From assembly GCF_019511445.1 (NCBI RefSeq), contig NZ_JAEUAN010000004.1, forward strand, positions 186,001 to 250,000: a DNA stretch of 64,000 bases, in the 5' to 3' direction. The notes under the pieces were generated by a model. That model ran no database searches, was not told the origin of the DNA, and saw only the letters and a program-made list of their open reading frames with translations. Positions 28,045 through 39,330 of the stretch are shown here, in pieces. The stretch comes from Aliirhizobium wenxiniae (GTDB lineage: Bacteria; Pseudomonadota; Alphaproteobacteria; Rhizobiales; Rhizobiaceae). How positions within the stretch are numbered: position 1 is the stretch's first letter; each line of letters starts with the position of its first letter. The position numbers and the translations under genes are program-made.

Positions 28045-28893
28045 TCAGGTGGCCTTGGCCACCGCATCGAAAGCCATCAGCTTCTCCAGAAGCCGCGGCA
28101 TGTCTTTCAGATGCACCATGTTGGGACCATCCGACGGGGCATTGTCGGGATCCTCATGGGTTTCGACGAACAGGCCGGCAATACCGACGGCAACCGCCGC
28201 ACGCGCCAGCGTTTCGACGAACTCGCGTTGTCCGCCGGTCGAACCGCCCTGCCCGCCCGGCTGCTGCACCGAATGCGTCGCATCGAAGACGACGGGCGAA
28301 CCGAGCGACGCCATGATCGGCAGCGAGCGCATGTCGGAAACCAGCGTATTGTAGCCGAAGGAGGCGCCGCGTTCGCACAGCATCACGTTCGGATTGCCGC
28401 TTTCGATCAGCTTGGCCTGGACATTCTTCATGTCCCAGGGCGCCAGGAACTGGCCCTTCTTGACGTTGATCGCCCGACCGGTCTTCGCGGCAGCAACCAG
28501 AAGGTCCGTCTGGCGCGACAGGAAGGCCGGGATCTGCAACACATCGACGGTCGGCGCGACAAGCGCGCACTGCTCTTCCGTGTGGATATCGGTCAAAACC
28601 GGAAAGCCGAATTCCTTTTTAAGGTCGGCAAAGATTTCCATCGCGGTTTCGAGCCCGATTCCGCGCTTGCCGGAAAGTGACGTGCGGTTGGCCTTGTCAT
28701 AAGAGGACTTGTAAACCAGCCCGATACCCAGTTTCGCGCAAAGCTCAGACAGTGTGCCGGCGATCATGAAAGCATGATCGCGGCTTTCCATCTGGCAGGG
28801 CCCCGCGATCAGCGAAAGCCGATCCGCATTGCAGAACACGACCTTCTTGTCGCCTTCGCCGACCGACACTGCTGAATTGGGGGAAACTGCCAT
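28045..28893 (-). CDS. kdsA: 3-deoxy-8-phosphooctulonate synthase (KDO-8-P synthase)
   Basis: This 282-residue enzyme condenses PEP and arabinose-5-phosphate to KDO-8-P for the lipopolysaccharide core. Motifs: [75 protein letters not shown] and [15 protein letters not shown]. The start [14 protein letters not shown] is four bases after the VOC gene stop, so the two are probably co-transcribed. Confidence 0.97.
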   Translation of the reverse strand: MAVSPNSAVSVGEGDKKVVFCNADRLSLIAGPCQMESRDHAFMIAGTLSELCAKLGIGLVYKSSYDKANRTSLSGKRGIGLETAMEIFADLKKEFGFPVLTDIHTEEQCALVAPTVDVLQIPAFLSRQTDLLVAAAKTGRAINVKKGQFLAPWDMKNVQAKLIESGNPNVMLCERGASFGYNTLVSDMRSLPIMASLGSPVVFDATHSVQQPGGQGGSTGGQREFVETLARAAVAVGIAGLFVETHEDPDNAPSDGPNMVHLKDMPRLLEKLMAFDAVAKAT

Positions 28894-28896
28894 AAT

Positions 28897-29769
28897 CTAT
28901 TCCTCGAAGCCGAACAAAACGCCCTGGCCGGGCGACGGCGACACGAGCACGCGGCCATCCCGGCGAATGAATGCGACGTCATTAGCAGCAAGGATGATCT
29001 CTGTCACGGCCAGATCAGCCGTGCGAAATATCACGGCCCGTCCGACGAACCCTTCGCCGACAGCTGCAGCGGAAAGACCGAACTCATGCGTAACCTGCTC
29101 ATGATTGAGAACGCGCACATGTCCGGCCTCTGCCTGAAATGCAAGGCCGCCATCGACTTCCGTGGCAGATGTCCTCAGCACAGCTTCAAAGAATGGCGAC
29201 GAAGCATTCGGATCGCCGCTCGCCAGAACCACCTCCTTCAAGCCGCAGACCGCATTCGCATGCGTGCGCAGACCATCCAGATCTTGCGGAAAGGACACCA
29301 GTCGCTGACATGCGAAAGCAAAGAAATCAGGCGCACCATCCATGGCGGCGAAAGCGAGACGAAAACGCGCCTCCACCTCATCACCGCCCGGAGACTTGAA
29401 GGCTCTGCCAAACTCTAGCGGCTCACCACCAGAGAAACCGGCTGCCACATAGTGCTCGTGATCGCCCGCCGCATCATCGCTTGAAACCACAACGGCAGAG
29501 AACCCCTCGCGCCCGCGGCGACCTCGATAGGCCAGATCGCGTTCGAGGAAGATATTGCCTCGCTTCGCCGCCAAACCAGCCTTCCGCCTGTCGCTAACCG
29601 CGATCGGCTCCAGATAAGTTCCATCTTCCAAGAAGATGCAGGCATTCGCCGTGCCGAATGGATGCTGCCCATCCGGCGCGACGGTAAATCCCAATAATGA
29701 CAACCGCTCGCGTGCCTTGGCGAGGTCGCCGACAGGCAGAACGAGATGATCGATTTTCCTAGCAGTCAC
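28897..29769 (-). CDS. VOC-superfamily (glyoxalase-like) protein
   Basis: This 290-residue protein begins MTARKIDHLVLPVGDLAKARERLSLLGFTVAPDGQHPFGTANACIFLEDG, the glyoxalase-like fold with the first metal ligand in DHLV. A second VOC-like half lies at about residues 165-260 (LRTHANAVCGLKEVVLASGDPNASSPFFEAVL). The class is close to the glyoxalase-like domain 3 group, and the substrate is not predictable. It is upstream of kdsA with a 3-base gap. Confidence 0.82.
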   Translation of the reverse strand: MTARKIDHLVLPVGDLAKARERLSLLGFTVAPDGQHPFGTANACIFLEDGTYLEPIAVSDRRKAGLAAKRGNIFLERDLAYRGRRGREGFSAVVVSSDDAAGDHEHYVAAGFSGGEPLEFGRAFKSPGGDEVEARFRLAFAAMDGAPDFFAFACQRLVSFPQDLDGLRTHANAVCGLKEVVLASGDPNASSPFFEAVLRTSATEVDGGLAFQAEAGHVRVLNHEQVTHEFGLSAAAVGEGFVGRAVIFRTADLAVTEIILAANDVAFIRRDGRVLVSPSPGQGVLFGFEE

Positions 29770-29903
29770 GCATGTCCCCCAGACTTCAGATCCGCTTGAC
29801 GTAGATTGAGCAGCGCGCCGCCGAGCGCAAGTAGATTCCGACTGAGAATGTTACTCGGCATCTAAGAAACTGATCATGATGTCACGAAAATTTAAGGCTT
29901 GCG

Positions 29904-29933
29904 GAACACATATGGAACATATAGTGTTCGTTC
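29904..29933 (+). promoter_or_regulatory. LexA (SOS) box of lexA
   Basis: GAACACATATGGAAC (29904-29918) is GAAC-N7-GAAC, the direct-repeat SOS operator of alphaproteobacteria. The second GAAC also forms GAAC-N7-GTTC with 29926-29929, and another GTTC follows at once. It lies 49 bases upstream of lexA, so autorepression is expected. Confidence 0.9.
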
Positions 29934-29966
29934 TGCATTTGTTTCAAATCTGAGGGTGCGCCACAC

Positions 29967-30680
29967 ATGCTGACTCGCAAGCAACAGGAACTACTTCTGT
30001 TCATTCACGAACGGATGAAAGAGTCCGGCGTGCCTCCTTCCTTCGACGAAATGAAGGACGCTCTCGACCTCGCATCGAAGTCGGGCATTCACCGGCTGAT
30101 CACGGCTCTCGAAGAACGCGGCTTCATTCGCCGCCTGCCGAACAGGGCTCGCGCACTCGAAGTCATCAAGCTCCCGGAAGCTTACGTCCCGACACTGCAG
30201 CCGAAGCGTGGCTTTTCACCGAGCGTCATCGAGGGAAGCCTCGGAAAGAAGCCGGCACCTGCTGCCGCGCCACCGGTTTCCGCCAATGACAGCGCTTCGG
30301 CAAGCGTCCCTGTCATGGGGCGCATTGCAGCTGGCGTGCCGATCTCGGCGATCCAGAACAACACGCACGATATTTCCGTTCCCGTAGAGATGTTGGGATC
30401 CGGTGAGCATTACGCGCTCGAGGTCAAGGGTGATTCGATGATCGAGGCGGGGATCCTGGATGGCGACACCGTCATCATCCGCAACGGCAACACGGCCAAT
30501 CCGGGCGATATCGTCGTTGCGCTCGTCGATGATGAAGAGGCGACCCTGAAGCGCTTCCGCCGCAAGGGTGGATCGATTGCGCTCGAAGCGGCAAACCCGG
30601 CCTACGAGACCCGCATTTTCCCACCGGACCGGGTGAAGGTGCAGGGTAAGCTGGTCGGCCTTATTCGTCGCTATCACTGA
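29967..30680 (+). CDS. lexA: LexA repressor
   Basis: This 237-residue SOS repressor cleaves itself when RecA filaments form. The winged HTH spans residues 1-65 ([39 protein letters not shown]). The cleavage site is Ala122-Gly123 in [10 protein letters not shown]; the catalytic pair is Ser157 (GDSMIEAG) and Lys195 (EATLKRF). The linker (about 70-115) is longer than in E. coli, which is normal in rhizobia. GAGGGTG serves as ribosome site. Its 3-prime end overlaps the convergent comEC by 20 bases. Confidence 0.97.
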   Translation: MLTRKQQELLLFIHERMKESGVPPSFDEMKDALDLASKSGIHRLITALEERGFIRRLPNRARALEVIKLPEAYVPTLQPKRGFSPSVIEGSLGKKPAPAAAPPVSANDSASASVPVMGRIAAGVPISAIQNNTHDISVPVEMLGSGEHYALEVKGDSMIEAGILDGDTVIIRNGNTANPGDIVVALVDDEEATLKRFRRKGGSIALEAANPAYETRIFPPDRVKVQGKLVGLIRRYH

Positions 30681-33231
30681 CACCGAATTCGTCTGCGGCG
30701 TCTGTTGAAGATCGTGAATGAGAGCCTCGATCAGGCTGATTTGCAGATGTAGGCCTGTCATCGTCACGGATTTTGTTTTTTCGCGCGGTAAGCCATGACG
30801 GCAAGTTCGGATCATAGATGTCGCGTCGCCAGTCATATCGGCGATGGATACTCCAGGGCTGAACCGTGTCAGCCATTGCAGTCATGACCTGCCAGTCTTC
30901 AGCCTTGATGGATGCGGAAAAGTCGATTTCGATAGAACCAGTCTTGCGAAGCGTCGCGCCGCCCAGCATCGGCGCACCGGACCGGCAATCATTGAAGCGC
31001 GCCCGTGGTGCGATCACAAGGCCGGCAACATCACAGGCCACTCCTGCGTATCGGCCGTCATCGACGACGACGATCAAGACACCTTCCGGTGACATCAATG
31101 CGCACCAGGCCTTGGGCTGACACAGAAATGTGTCGCTATCGGCTTCTCTCATTCGCTTTCTTGCATCGGCAAGGATGGATTGTGGCAACCGCTCTGTCGG
31201 GGCAGCGGTCTGCTTCACGAGAGGATGGACATCAAGCATCGTTGGCATTGACGGACTAGCGAGCTGCCGGGCATGCGTCCACTGCCTGAAGATGAATTCC
31301 GAAGGGCGCTTTCTGTTAACGGCCACCCGCTCGCCATTTCGATGAGCAACCAGGCTGCCATCTTCGGCAATGAAAAGGCTTGCGGCGGGTTGAGGAACCC
31401 CGACTTGGAACAGGATGATTGCGGCCGCCAGAAACGGCAGGCCTGAATACCTGATCCAGGTTCTCAACAGCGTCAGCAACAGGAAGCCACAGACCCCGAG
31501 CGGCAGAAACCACGGATGCTGCTGTCCAACGACAACATCCCCTCCCCATCCTGCAACATGCTTGGCAATCGCAATGACCCACTCAAGGCTTTGGGCCATG
31601 ATCCTGATGAACGGCCCATCGAGGCCGAAAGGCATCAGCAGCATGGCGACCAGCCCCGCCGGCATCACCAGAAAGCTGATGATCGGCATTGCCGCAAGAT
31701 TGGCAGCAAGCCCGTAAGTCGCGATGCGGTGAAAATGCTCGACGGAAAACATCGTCGTTGCCAGGCTGCCGATCAGGGATGTCGCAATGATACCGAAGAC
31801 AAAGCGCCAACCGGACGCAATCCATGTCACCAGCAGGCGAGAAACAGGAAACGGCTCATCGTCTTTATCGTGACTGCGCCGCGACCAAGCGGAATAACCG
31901 GCCACCAGCGCGACCGTCGCAGCAAACGACATCTGAAAGCTCGCCCCCAGGATTTCGGAAGGGCTCCAGACGAGTATGATCAACGCGGATAAGGCGACGT
32001 TTCGCAAACTTATGGAAGGTCTGTCCAACAGAACGGCGACCAGCATCACAGCCATCATGATATACGCGCGTTGCGCAGACACGCCGAAACCGGAAATCAG
32101 ATAATATGCGGTCACCATTGCCAGTGCTCCGCCGGCCGCCATCTTTTTGATCGGCCACGCCTGGGCGAAGCCTGGAATAAGCGCAAGGACGCTGCGTAAG
32201 CCGACGAAGAAAATTCCGGCGGCCAGCGCCATATTCAGGCCGGAGATCGCTACGATATGAGCGAGCCCGGATATCCGTAACGCCTCCACCGTGTCATCGG
32301 AAATCGCGCGTCTCTCATCGGTGACAATCGCCGCAGCAAAGGCGCCGGCATCCCCTGGTAGCGTCTCGCGGATGCGATTGCCGATCTGTCGGCGCAATTC
32401 GAAAAGCTTGCGCAAGGCAAGCTCCGACCATCCGACGTCCGGTTCGCTTTCATTTGCCTGCTGCGGAGCACGATAGAAATAGCCGACTGCGCCGATACCA
32501 TCGAAATAGGAAGAAAACGCAAAGTCATGCAAACCCGGCAAAGCCGGCCCCGAGGGAGGCGAGAGCCTCGCTCGTCCCGAAATAACCGCTCCATTTTCAA
32601 AAGGCTCGTGCTGCGCTCTTGCCAGCAGTGAAACCCGGCGAGGAGGACGCTTCACGATAGGATTTGTAGTCTGCCGGAGAGCAACGACATAGCGCAGACG
32701 ACCCGGCCCCGCAGCCTCGCTGCGCTCCACCACTCCTTCCACATCAGTAGTGACAGGCGAATCGAGAATGATCGTAGAGCGGCGCCAGGTCTCTATCCCG
32801 GCCAGTGCCGTTCCGACGAAGACCAGACACGCAAATGTGAGAACGATACGTGGCCGGCCATGCCGAACAGTCAAAGTTGCTAATACCAGCACTAGGACAA
32901 TCAGGCCGGATATCCAAGGCGACAGAGCCATTGGATTGAGAAACCAGATCGCTGAACCAAGGCCTATGGCAACCGGCACAAAAAGGAAGCCGTGACCATG
33001 GCGTCGTTCCTCTTCGATCGAGACTGAAACAGACCTTCGCACATGAGCCAGTCGGGCAACCAGCCTTGGTCGAAGAGGAATAGACCTGCTTGCTGTACCG
33101 CGTGGAGAGACAGCTATCTCCATGAGCGCCTCATCCGCCTCCGTTCGGGAACGCGGGGTCGCGCCGGCAACGATATCCGGCTCAAATTTCAAGGTTTTGG
33201 TATCTATCTTATCGAAACTTCCCGACCGCAT
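30661..33231 (-). CDS. ComEC/Rec2-family membrane protein
   Basis: This polytopic protein of about 856 residues belongs to the ComEC/Rec2 family, the DNA-import channel of competent bacteria. It has many hydrophobic helices, a DUF4131-like N-terminal region, and a Competence domain with [18 protein letters not shown] and [12 protein letters not shown]. The C-terminal 200 residues carry no HxHxDH metallo-beta-lactamase signature, so the nuclease-like domain seen in Bacillus ComEC is absent or diverged. The frame is open to 33318; I chose ATG 33231 ([19 protein letters not shown]) because of the GGTGGG before it, but later starts are possible. No other competence genes are in the window. Confidence 0.85.
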   Translation of the reverse strand: MRSGSFDKIDTKTLKFEPDIVAGATPRSRTEADEALMEIAVSPRGTASRSIPLRPRLVARLAHVRRSVSVSIEEERRHGHGFLFVPVAIGLGSAIWFLNPMALSPWISGLIVLVLVLATLTVRHGRPRIVLTFACLVFVGTALAGIETWRRSTIILDSPVTTDVEGVVERSEAAGPGRLRYVVALRQTTNPIVKRPPRRVSLLARAQHEPFENGAVISGRARLSPPSGPALPGLHDFAFSSYFDGIGAVGYFYRAPQQANESEPDVGWSELALRKLFELRRQIGNRIRETLPGDAGAFAAAIVTDERRAISDDTVEALRISGLAHIVAISGLNMALAAGIFFVGLRSVLALIPGFAQAWPIKKMAAGGALAMVTAYYLISGFGVSAQRAYIMMAVMLVAVLLDRPSISLRNVALSALIILVWSPSEILGASFQMSFAATVALVAGYSAWSRRSHDKDDEPFPVSRLLVTWIASGWRFVFGIIATSLIGSLATTMFSVEHFHRIATYGLAANLAAMPIISFLVMPAGLVAMLLMPFGLDGPFIRIMAQSLEWVIAIAKHVAGWGGDVVVGQQHPWFLPLGVCGFLLLTLLRTWIRYSGLPFLAAAIILFQVGVPQPAASLFIAEDGSLVAHRNGERVAVNRKRPSEFIFRQWTHARQLASPSMPTMLDVHPLVKQTAAPTERLPQSILADARKRMREADSDTFLCQPKAWCALMSPEGVLIVVVDDGRYAGVACDVAGLVIAPRARFNDCRSGAPMLGGATLRKTGSIEIDFSASIKAEDWQVMTAMADTVQPWSIHRRYDWRRDIYDPNLPSWLTARKNKIRDDDRPTSANQPDRGSHSRSSTDAADEFGVSDSDE

Positions 33232-33279
33232 TCGCCCACCCGCCCCACCAGCAAAATACAACCTGAGCGTTCTTTTTAT

Positions 33280-33298
33280 GTGCGTCAACCTGACGCAC
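33280..33298. promoter_or_regulatory. Operator-like palindrome between comEC and gltA
   Basis: GTGCGTCA-ACC-TGACGCAC is a perfect 8-bp inverted repeat with a 3-base spacer. It lies 49 bases before the chosen comEC start and 207 bases before gltA, in their shared divergent promoter region. Size and symmetry fit a dimeric repressor site; no regulator is identified. Confidence 0.45.
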
Positions 33299-33504
33299 GT
33301 GGACTTGCCGTCAGACACGTTTTTCCGATTGCAACAAGGGGTTGGCCACAGGGGGAAATGTCGGTGCCCATTATCGTGCCGCGCTGCACAATTTGCCGTC
33401 AGAACAGCTTGGCATCTGCTAAAGGATCATATAGCTAAACGTGGAACGCTTAATGCTTATGGCGCTTTTGAGGCGTCATGCCGCCAACCGGTTGGAGGAT
33501 CAGA

Positions 33505-34794
<1,290 letters not shown>

Positions 34795-34816
34795 GCGCGA
34801 GAGAACATAGACGAAC

Positions 34817-34847
34817 AAAAAACCGGCCAGAAATGGCCGGTTTTTTT
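34817..34847 (+). terminator. Rho-independent terminator of gltA
   Basis: AAACCGGCCA-GAAA-TGGCCGGTTT with a GNRA-type loop, followed by seven T residues and preceded by an A-run. It can end gltA on the plus strand and possibly lpxB on the minus strand. Confidence 0.95.
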
Positions 34848-34898
34848 ATGCCTGAACTTGCCCGCGAAGAACCCCGCCCGGCGAAATTAGCGCGAATT

Positions 34899-36065
34899 TC
34901 AGAGGCGTTGTTTCAATAGATCAAGCACAGCCGCGGCTGCAGTTTCACCTGGTGGCACGGGAACCTGCAGTCGCTGCCATGCGATATCAAAACCTTCCAA
35001 CATTGCCCGACGTTGTGAGGTATCGCTCGACAGCTGCTCGGACCAACGGCACAGACTGCCGGGTCGGACCACTTCATTGATATATTCCGGTACGACGGCA
35101 TAGTCCGCAATCAGATTGGGCAATGCCCCGGTCCATATCTTGATCTTGCCTGCGAGCAACTTGATCAGCCAATCGGTCTTGTAGGCGGAGACAACCGGCA
35201 CGGTCGCAAGGCCAAGCTCGAGGATGACCGTGCCCGAGGCCGCCATCGCGGCATCCGCCTCGGCAAAGGCATTCCACTTTGCTTCAACGCCAGAACTTAC
35301 CTCGACCGGCACAGGAAGCTTCGCGGCGATCTCGCGAACCAGCGCTTCGCGACGCGGAACGGTGGGCAGCAGGAAACGTGTATCGCCGTTGCGCTCGACA
35401 AACTCTTTCGCGGCTTCACCGAAGACAGGCAGCAGACTTTTGATTTCCGCCGACCTTGAGCCAGGAAGAAGCAGGATCGTTTTCCTCTCCTCTACGGATT
35501 TTACCGGGCGGGCGGAGCGCAAGCCTCTCACCCTCAGAAGGTCCGGATCATTGGTCAGGCGATGACCGACAAAGATCGTCTCAGGCCCTCCCAGCCGCTT
35601 CATCGCCTCGGGCTCAAACGGCAGGACCGCCAGCACGCGATCGACATAGGCAAGCATCGCCTTGGCGCGATATTCCTTCCATGCCCACACGCTGGGGCAA
35701 ACGTAGTTGACGATTGGAAGCTGAGGCAATGCCGCTCTCACCTTCTTTGCCACGCGATGGGTAAAATCGGGGCTGTCGATGATGATAAGGACATCCGGCT
35801 GTGCAGCGATGATCGCGCTTGCCGTCTGGTTGATGCGCTTGATCAGGTTCGGCAGTCGCGACAATACCTGCGTCAGCCCCATGATCGACAGTTCGGAAAA
35901 ATCGAAAAGCGATTGCAGCCCCTGCGCGGTCAGCGCATCGCCGCCGACGCCTAAAAGCTCGACCGGCCCGTCATGAGCGACCTTGAGGGCAGCGATCAGA
36001 TCGCCACCGAGAAGATCACCCGAGACTTCGCCGGCGATGACGGCAACCTTCAGGACACGGCTCAT
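34899..36065 (-). CDS. lpxB: Lipid-A-disaccharide synthase
   Basis: This 388-residue glycosyltransferase joins UDP-2,3-diacylglucosamine and lipid X into the lipid A disaccharide. The start MSRVLKVAVIAGEVSGDLLGG at 36065 is typical. Further blocks: GVGGDALTAQGL, FSELSIMGLTQVLSRLPNL, DSPDFTHRVAKKVR, VCPSVWAWKEYRAKAM, LLLPGSRSAEIKSLLP and ASGTVILELGL. The ATG overlaps the lpxI stop (ATGA). Confidence 0.96.
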   Translation of the reverse strand: MSRVLKVAVIAGEVSGDLLGGDLIAALKVAHDGPVELLGVGGDALTAQGLQSLFDFSELSIMGLTQVLSRLPNLIKRINQTASAIIAAQPDVLIIIDSPDFTHRVAKKVRAALPQLPIVNYVCPSVWAWKEYRAKAMLAYVDRVLAVLPFEPEAMKRLGGPETIFVGHRLTNDPDLLRVRGLRSARPVKSVEERKTILLLPGSRSAEIKSLLPVFGEAAKEFVERNGDTRFLLPTVPRREALVREIAAKLPVPVEVSSGVEAKWNAFAEADAAMAASGTVILELGLATVPVVSAYKTDWLIKLLAGKIKIWTGALPNLIADYAVVPEYINEVVRPGSLCRWSEQLSSDTSQRRAMLEGFDIAWQRLQVPVPPGETAAAAVLDLLKQRL

Positions 36066-36934
36066 TGAAGCCCTCCATTCTCCAGGGTCGGCTCGATCCC
36101 GCACACGAAGATACCCGCCGCATCAGCGGCAGCGATCATAGCCTGCTCTTCAAGCACAAGCGCCCTGCCCGCCTCGACCGCGATACCGGCGAGCCCCGCC
36201 CGAACCGCATTCTCGACCGTTGAAGGGCCGATTGTCGGAAGGTCGGCGCGCATGTCCTGCTGTGGTTTGCAAAGTTTGACGAGAACACCGCGCCTGCGCG
36301 CCGAAATCCTGCCTGCACTTCGCAGATCGGCAACGCGCTGCATCATGGCGTCGGTGCCTTCGACACCCTCCAGGGCGACGACCCTGCCACCAACGGAAAC
36401 GGCACCCTGCCCGATGTCCAGCCGGCCGAGCGTCAACGCCGCCTCGGTTCCTCTCGCTATATCGCGCAGATCGTCACCAGCAGGAGACACGCTTCCCAAT
36501 GGTCCGGATCGCGCAAGCAGACCGGGCGCGATTTCATGAGCGCCGATAACGGTGCAGCCCATGGCCTCGATGAGCTTGATGACCATCTGCAGGACCGTGT
36601 CATCGCCATGTGACATCAACGTCCGCACGACAGACGGCATTTTCAAAATTGTCTTGAATGTAGGTCGGATGTCCCGCCATTCTGGCCTTCGGGCGACACC
36701 ACCGGACATGACGACGCGACCGATCTTCAGATCGCGGAAGGCTTTCTCGATCGCAGCAAGATTTCCGACGCCGACGGAAATGGTTTCGAAATCATCGAAG
36801 CGGTGATCAGCCTCGTCCGCCAGAACGACGATGAAGGGATTTTCGCCTTCACCCCTGGCAGCCCGTGCCAGATGGAGCGGCAAAAGCCCCCGGCCAGCGA
36901 TAATGGCCAGGCGGCCATCAGACGGGCCGCTCAT
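36062..36934 (-). CDS. lpxI: UDP-2,3-diacylglucosamine pyrophosphatase LpxI (DUF1009)
   Basis: This 290-residue enzyme hydrolyses UDP-2,3-diacylglucosamine to lipid X; LpxI replaces LpxH in alphaproteobacteria. Start: MSGPSDGRLAIIAGRGLLPLHLA at 36934. Motifs: VVMSGGVARRPEWRDIRPT, GDDTVLQMVIKLIEAMGCTVIGAHEI, VGGRVVALEGVEGTDAMMQRVADLR and IGPSTVENAV. It sits exactly between lpxA and lpxB, the order known for LpxI. Confidence 0.95.
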   Translation of the reverse strand: MSGPSDGRLAIIAGRGLLPLHLARAARGEGENPFIVVLADEADHRFDDFETISVGVGNLAAIEKAFRDLKIGRVVMSGGVARRPEWRDIRPTFKTILKMPSVVRTLMSHGDDTVLQMVIKLIEAMGCTVIGAHEIAPGLLARSGPLGSVSPAGDDLRDIARGTEAALTLGRLDIGQGAVSVGGRVVALEGVEGTDAMMQRVADLRSAGRISARRRGVLVKLCKPQQDMRADLPTIGPSTVENAVRAGLAGIAVEAGRALVLEEQAMIAAADAAGIFVCGIEPTLENGGLQ

Positions 36935-36939
36935 CAGCC

Positions 36940-37755
36940 TCAGCCCTTCCGGCGGAAGGGAGAGGAAATCGCACGGTCGTTGTCGACAGTGATGAAGTCG
37001 ATGATCTCCATCGCTTCCTTGCAATCGGTATAATCGTCACGAATGGCAGCAGCGTTTGCACGCACATTGCCCTCGCCTTCGAAAATATCCTTGAAGGCAC
37101 GGCGAACACGATGGAGCGTCTTCTTGTCCATGCCAGCCCGCGTCATGCCGACAATGTTGAGACCGCCGAGCAGACCGGGATTGCCGTTCAGCATGCCGTA
37201 CGGAATGACGTCATAATTCACCGCCGAAAGCCCACCGATAAAGGCCTGGCGGCCGATGTGGGTAAACTGATGCACGGCACAGCCGCCGCCGAGAATGGCG
37301 CGATCGCCGACATGCACGTGTCCGGCCAGCATCACATTGTTCGACATGATGATGCCGCTACCGAGCTGGCAATCATGCGCCACATGGCTGTTGGCCAGAA
37401 ACAGGCAATCGCTGCCGACAACCGTCGTGCCGCCGCCACCGACCGTGCCGGTATTCATCGTCACGCCTTCACGCATGGTGCAGTTGTCACCGACCGTCAG
37501 GCTCGACTCTTCGCCCGCCTCGTGAAGGCTCTGCGAAACGCCGCCGATGACAGCCATCGGGAAAATCCGGCAACCCTTGCCGATCTCCGTCTTGCCGGTC
37601 ACGATCGCATGCGACACAAGCTCGACATTGTCCTTGAGCACGACGCGAGGACCCACATGGCTGAACGGTCCGACGACAACGTTTTCACCGATAACAGCGC
37701 CATCCTCGACGATCGCCATCGGATGAATGCGTGCGCTGGCTGCAATCGTGCTCAT
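36940..37755 (-). CDS. lpxA: Acyl-ACP--UDP-GlcNAc O-acyltransferase
   Basis: This 271-residue left-handed beta-helix enzyme performs the first step of lipid A synthesis. Hexapeptide repeats run from residue 4 to about 185 ([27 protein letters not shown]). The catalytic-histidine region is [26 protein letters not shown] and the C-terminal helical cap includes [20 protein letters not shown]. It is separated from lpxI by five bases and overlaps fabZ by four. Confidence 0.96.
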   Translation of the reverse strand: MSTIAASARIHPMAIVEDGAVIGENVVVGPFSHVGPRVVLKDNVELVSHAIVTGKTEIGKGCRIFPMAVIGGVSQSLHEAGEESSLTVGDNCTMREGVTMNTGTVGGGGTTVVGSDCLFLANSHVAHDCQLGSGIIMSNNVMLAGHVHVGDRAILGGGCAVHQFTHIGRQAFIGGLSAVNYDVIPYGMLNGNPGLLGGLNIVGMTRAGMDKKTLHRVRRAFKDIFEGEGNVRANAAAIRDDYTDCKEAMEIIDFITVDNDRAISSPFRRKG

Positions 37756-38219
37756 TCGCCTTCCTTACGGACAATCATGGCGCCGATATCAGCTTCTGCC
37801 ACGAGCACGCCTTCCACCTTGGCGTCACAATGGAATTTCCAGATATTGCCGCGCTGCTTCTGCTTCGCGACGTGGAATTCCACCCTGTCGCCCGGCACGA
37901 CCGGCTTGCGGAAACGGGCATTGTCGATGGTCATGAAGTAGACGAGGTTTCCACCTTCGCCTTCCTTTCGCGCACAGATCGCGCCGGCGGTCTGCGCCAT
38001 CGCCTCGACCAGAAGAACGCCCGGCATGATCGGACGCTCAGGAAAGTGCCCCTGGAATTGCGGCTCGTTGGCCGTCACATTCTTGATGCCGATAGCCGAA
38101 TTATCGCCATCGATATCGATGATCTTGTCCACGAGCAGAAACGGATAGCGATGAGGCAAAAGCTTCATGATTTCCTGAATGTCGGCCGCGCCGAGCTCCG
38201 GCTTGGTCTCATCAGTCAT
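37752..38219 (-). CDS. fabZ: 3-hydroxyacyl-ACP dehydratase FabZ
   Basis: This 155-residue hot-dog-fold dehydratase forms the trans-2-enoyl-ACP in fatty acid elongation and competes with LpxA/LpxD for hydroxyacyl-ACP. The start is [27 protein letters not shown] at 38219. The catalytic His lies in [14 protein letters not shown] and the Glu in [14 protein letters not shown]. It overlaps lpxD by eight bases and lpxA by four, so the whole lpx block is translationally coupled. Confidence 0.96.
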   Translation of the reverse strand: MTDETKPELGAADIQEIMKLLPHRYPFLLVDKIIDIDGDNSAIGIKNVTANEPQFQGHFPERPIMPGVLLVEAMAQTAGAICARKEGEGGNLVYFMTIDNARFRKPVVPGDRVEFHVAKQKQRGNIWKFHCDAKVEGVLVAEADIGAMIVRKEGE

Positions 38220-39279
38220 TGTTTTTGTCTCCTCTGCGTTTTGCCCTGTCGTCCACCTGGGACATTTTTTCCGCCATCTCACGGAGAAAGTCTCTCATCG
38301 GCCGCGCCGGTATTCCGCCATAGGTAAGGCCGGCCGGGATATTTGCCACAACGCCGCTCATGGCAGCGATCTGAACACCATCTCCGATTGTGATATGCCC
38401 ATTTATGCCGGACGCGCCGCCGATCAAGACGCCGTTGCCGATCTTTGTCGATCCGGCGATACCGGCACCCGAAGCGATACCGCAATGACGCCCGATATGG
38501 ACGTTGTGGGCGATCTGGACCTGGTTGTCGATTTTCGTACCTTCGCCAATCACCGTGTCATCCATGGCTCCACGGTCGATGGTCGTATTCGCACCGATCT
38601 CCACGTTATCCTGGATGATCACACGGCCGATCTGCACGATCTTCAGCATGCCGCGCGGTCCAGGCGCGAAACCGAAACCGTCCTGGCCTATACGGACACC
38701 ATTGTGAATGATCACATTGTTACCGATCAACGCGGCCACGACACTCGCGCCGGCGGCTATGCTGCAATTGCGGCCGATCTGAACGTCGGCGCCGACAACC
38801 GAACCCGCTCCGATACGCGTGCCCGAACCGATGTGGACGCGAGCGCCGATGACAGCCATTGGCTCAACCGTCACACCGTCTTCCAGACGCGCCGTGGGAT
38901 CCACATAGGCAGAAGGGGAAATTCCCTCGCCTTCAGACGTCACCGGGCTGGGACGCATCGCCAGTGGATGCAGAAACGCTCCAGCCATAGCGAAGGCTGA
39001 ATGCGGCGTCTTCGTCTGCAGAACGGCAATATGCGATGGAACGATATTCGCAAGGCCGGGATCACAAAGGATAGCGGAAGCCTTGCAGGTATCGAGCTCC
39101 TGGCGGTTCTTCCGCGACAGGATGTAACAGACCTGCCCCTCCTGCGCACGCGCAACCGGCGCCACAGAGCGGATCATGCGATCGCCAGCGGTTTCATCCA
39201 AAAGCTCAGCCCCAAGATGGGCCGCCAGCTCGCGCAGGCTAACGCCATCATGGGGCGGAAAGAAATTATTCTGATCCAT
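38212..39279 (-). CDS. lpxD: UDP-3-O-acylglucosamine N-acyltransferase
   Basis: This 355-residue enzyme adds the second acyl chain in lipid A synthesis. It has the N-terminal uridine-binding domain ([23 protein letters not shown]) and a long beta-helix of hexapeptide repeats ([33 protein letters not shown]). The catalytic histidine is in [23 protein letters not shown]. The C-terminus is Lys/Arg-rich. It is 51 bases downstream of bamA. Confidence 0.95.
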   Translation of the reverse strand: MDQNNFFPPHDGVSLRELAAHLGAELLDETAGDRMIRSVAPVARAQEGQVCYILSRKNRQELDTCKASAILCDPGLANIVPSHIAVLQTKTPHSAFAMAGAFLHPLAMRPSPVTSEGEGISPSAYVDPTARLEDGVTVEPMAVIGARVHIGSGTRIGAGSVVGADVQIGRNCSIAAGASVVAALIGNNVIIHNGVRIGQDGFGFAPGPRGMLKIVQIGRVIIQDNVEIGANTTIDRGAMDDTVIGEGTKIDNQVQIAHNVHIGRHCGIASGAGIAGSTKIGNGVLIGGASGINGHITIGDGVQIAAMSGVVANIPAGLTYGGIPARPMRDFLREMAEKMSQVDDRAKRRGDKNND

Positions 39280-39330
39280 AAGGATAAAGCTCCAGAACAG
39301 GCTTCCGGCCGCTTTCGCGGCCGGAAACGA

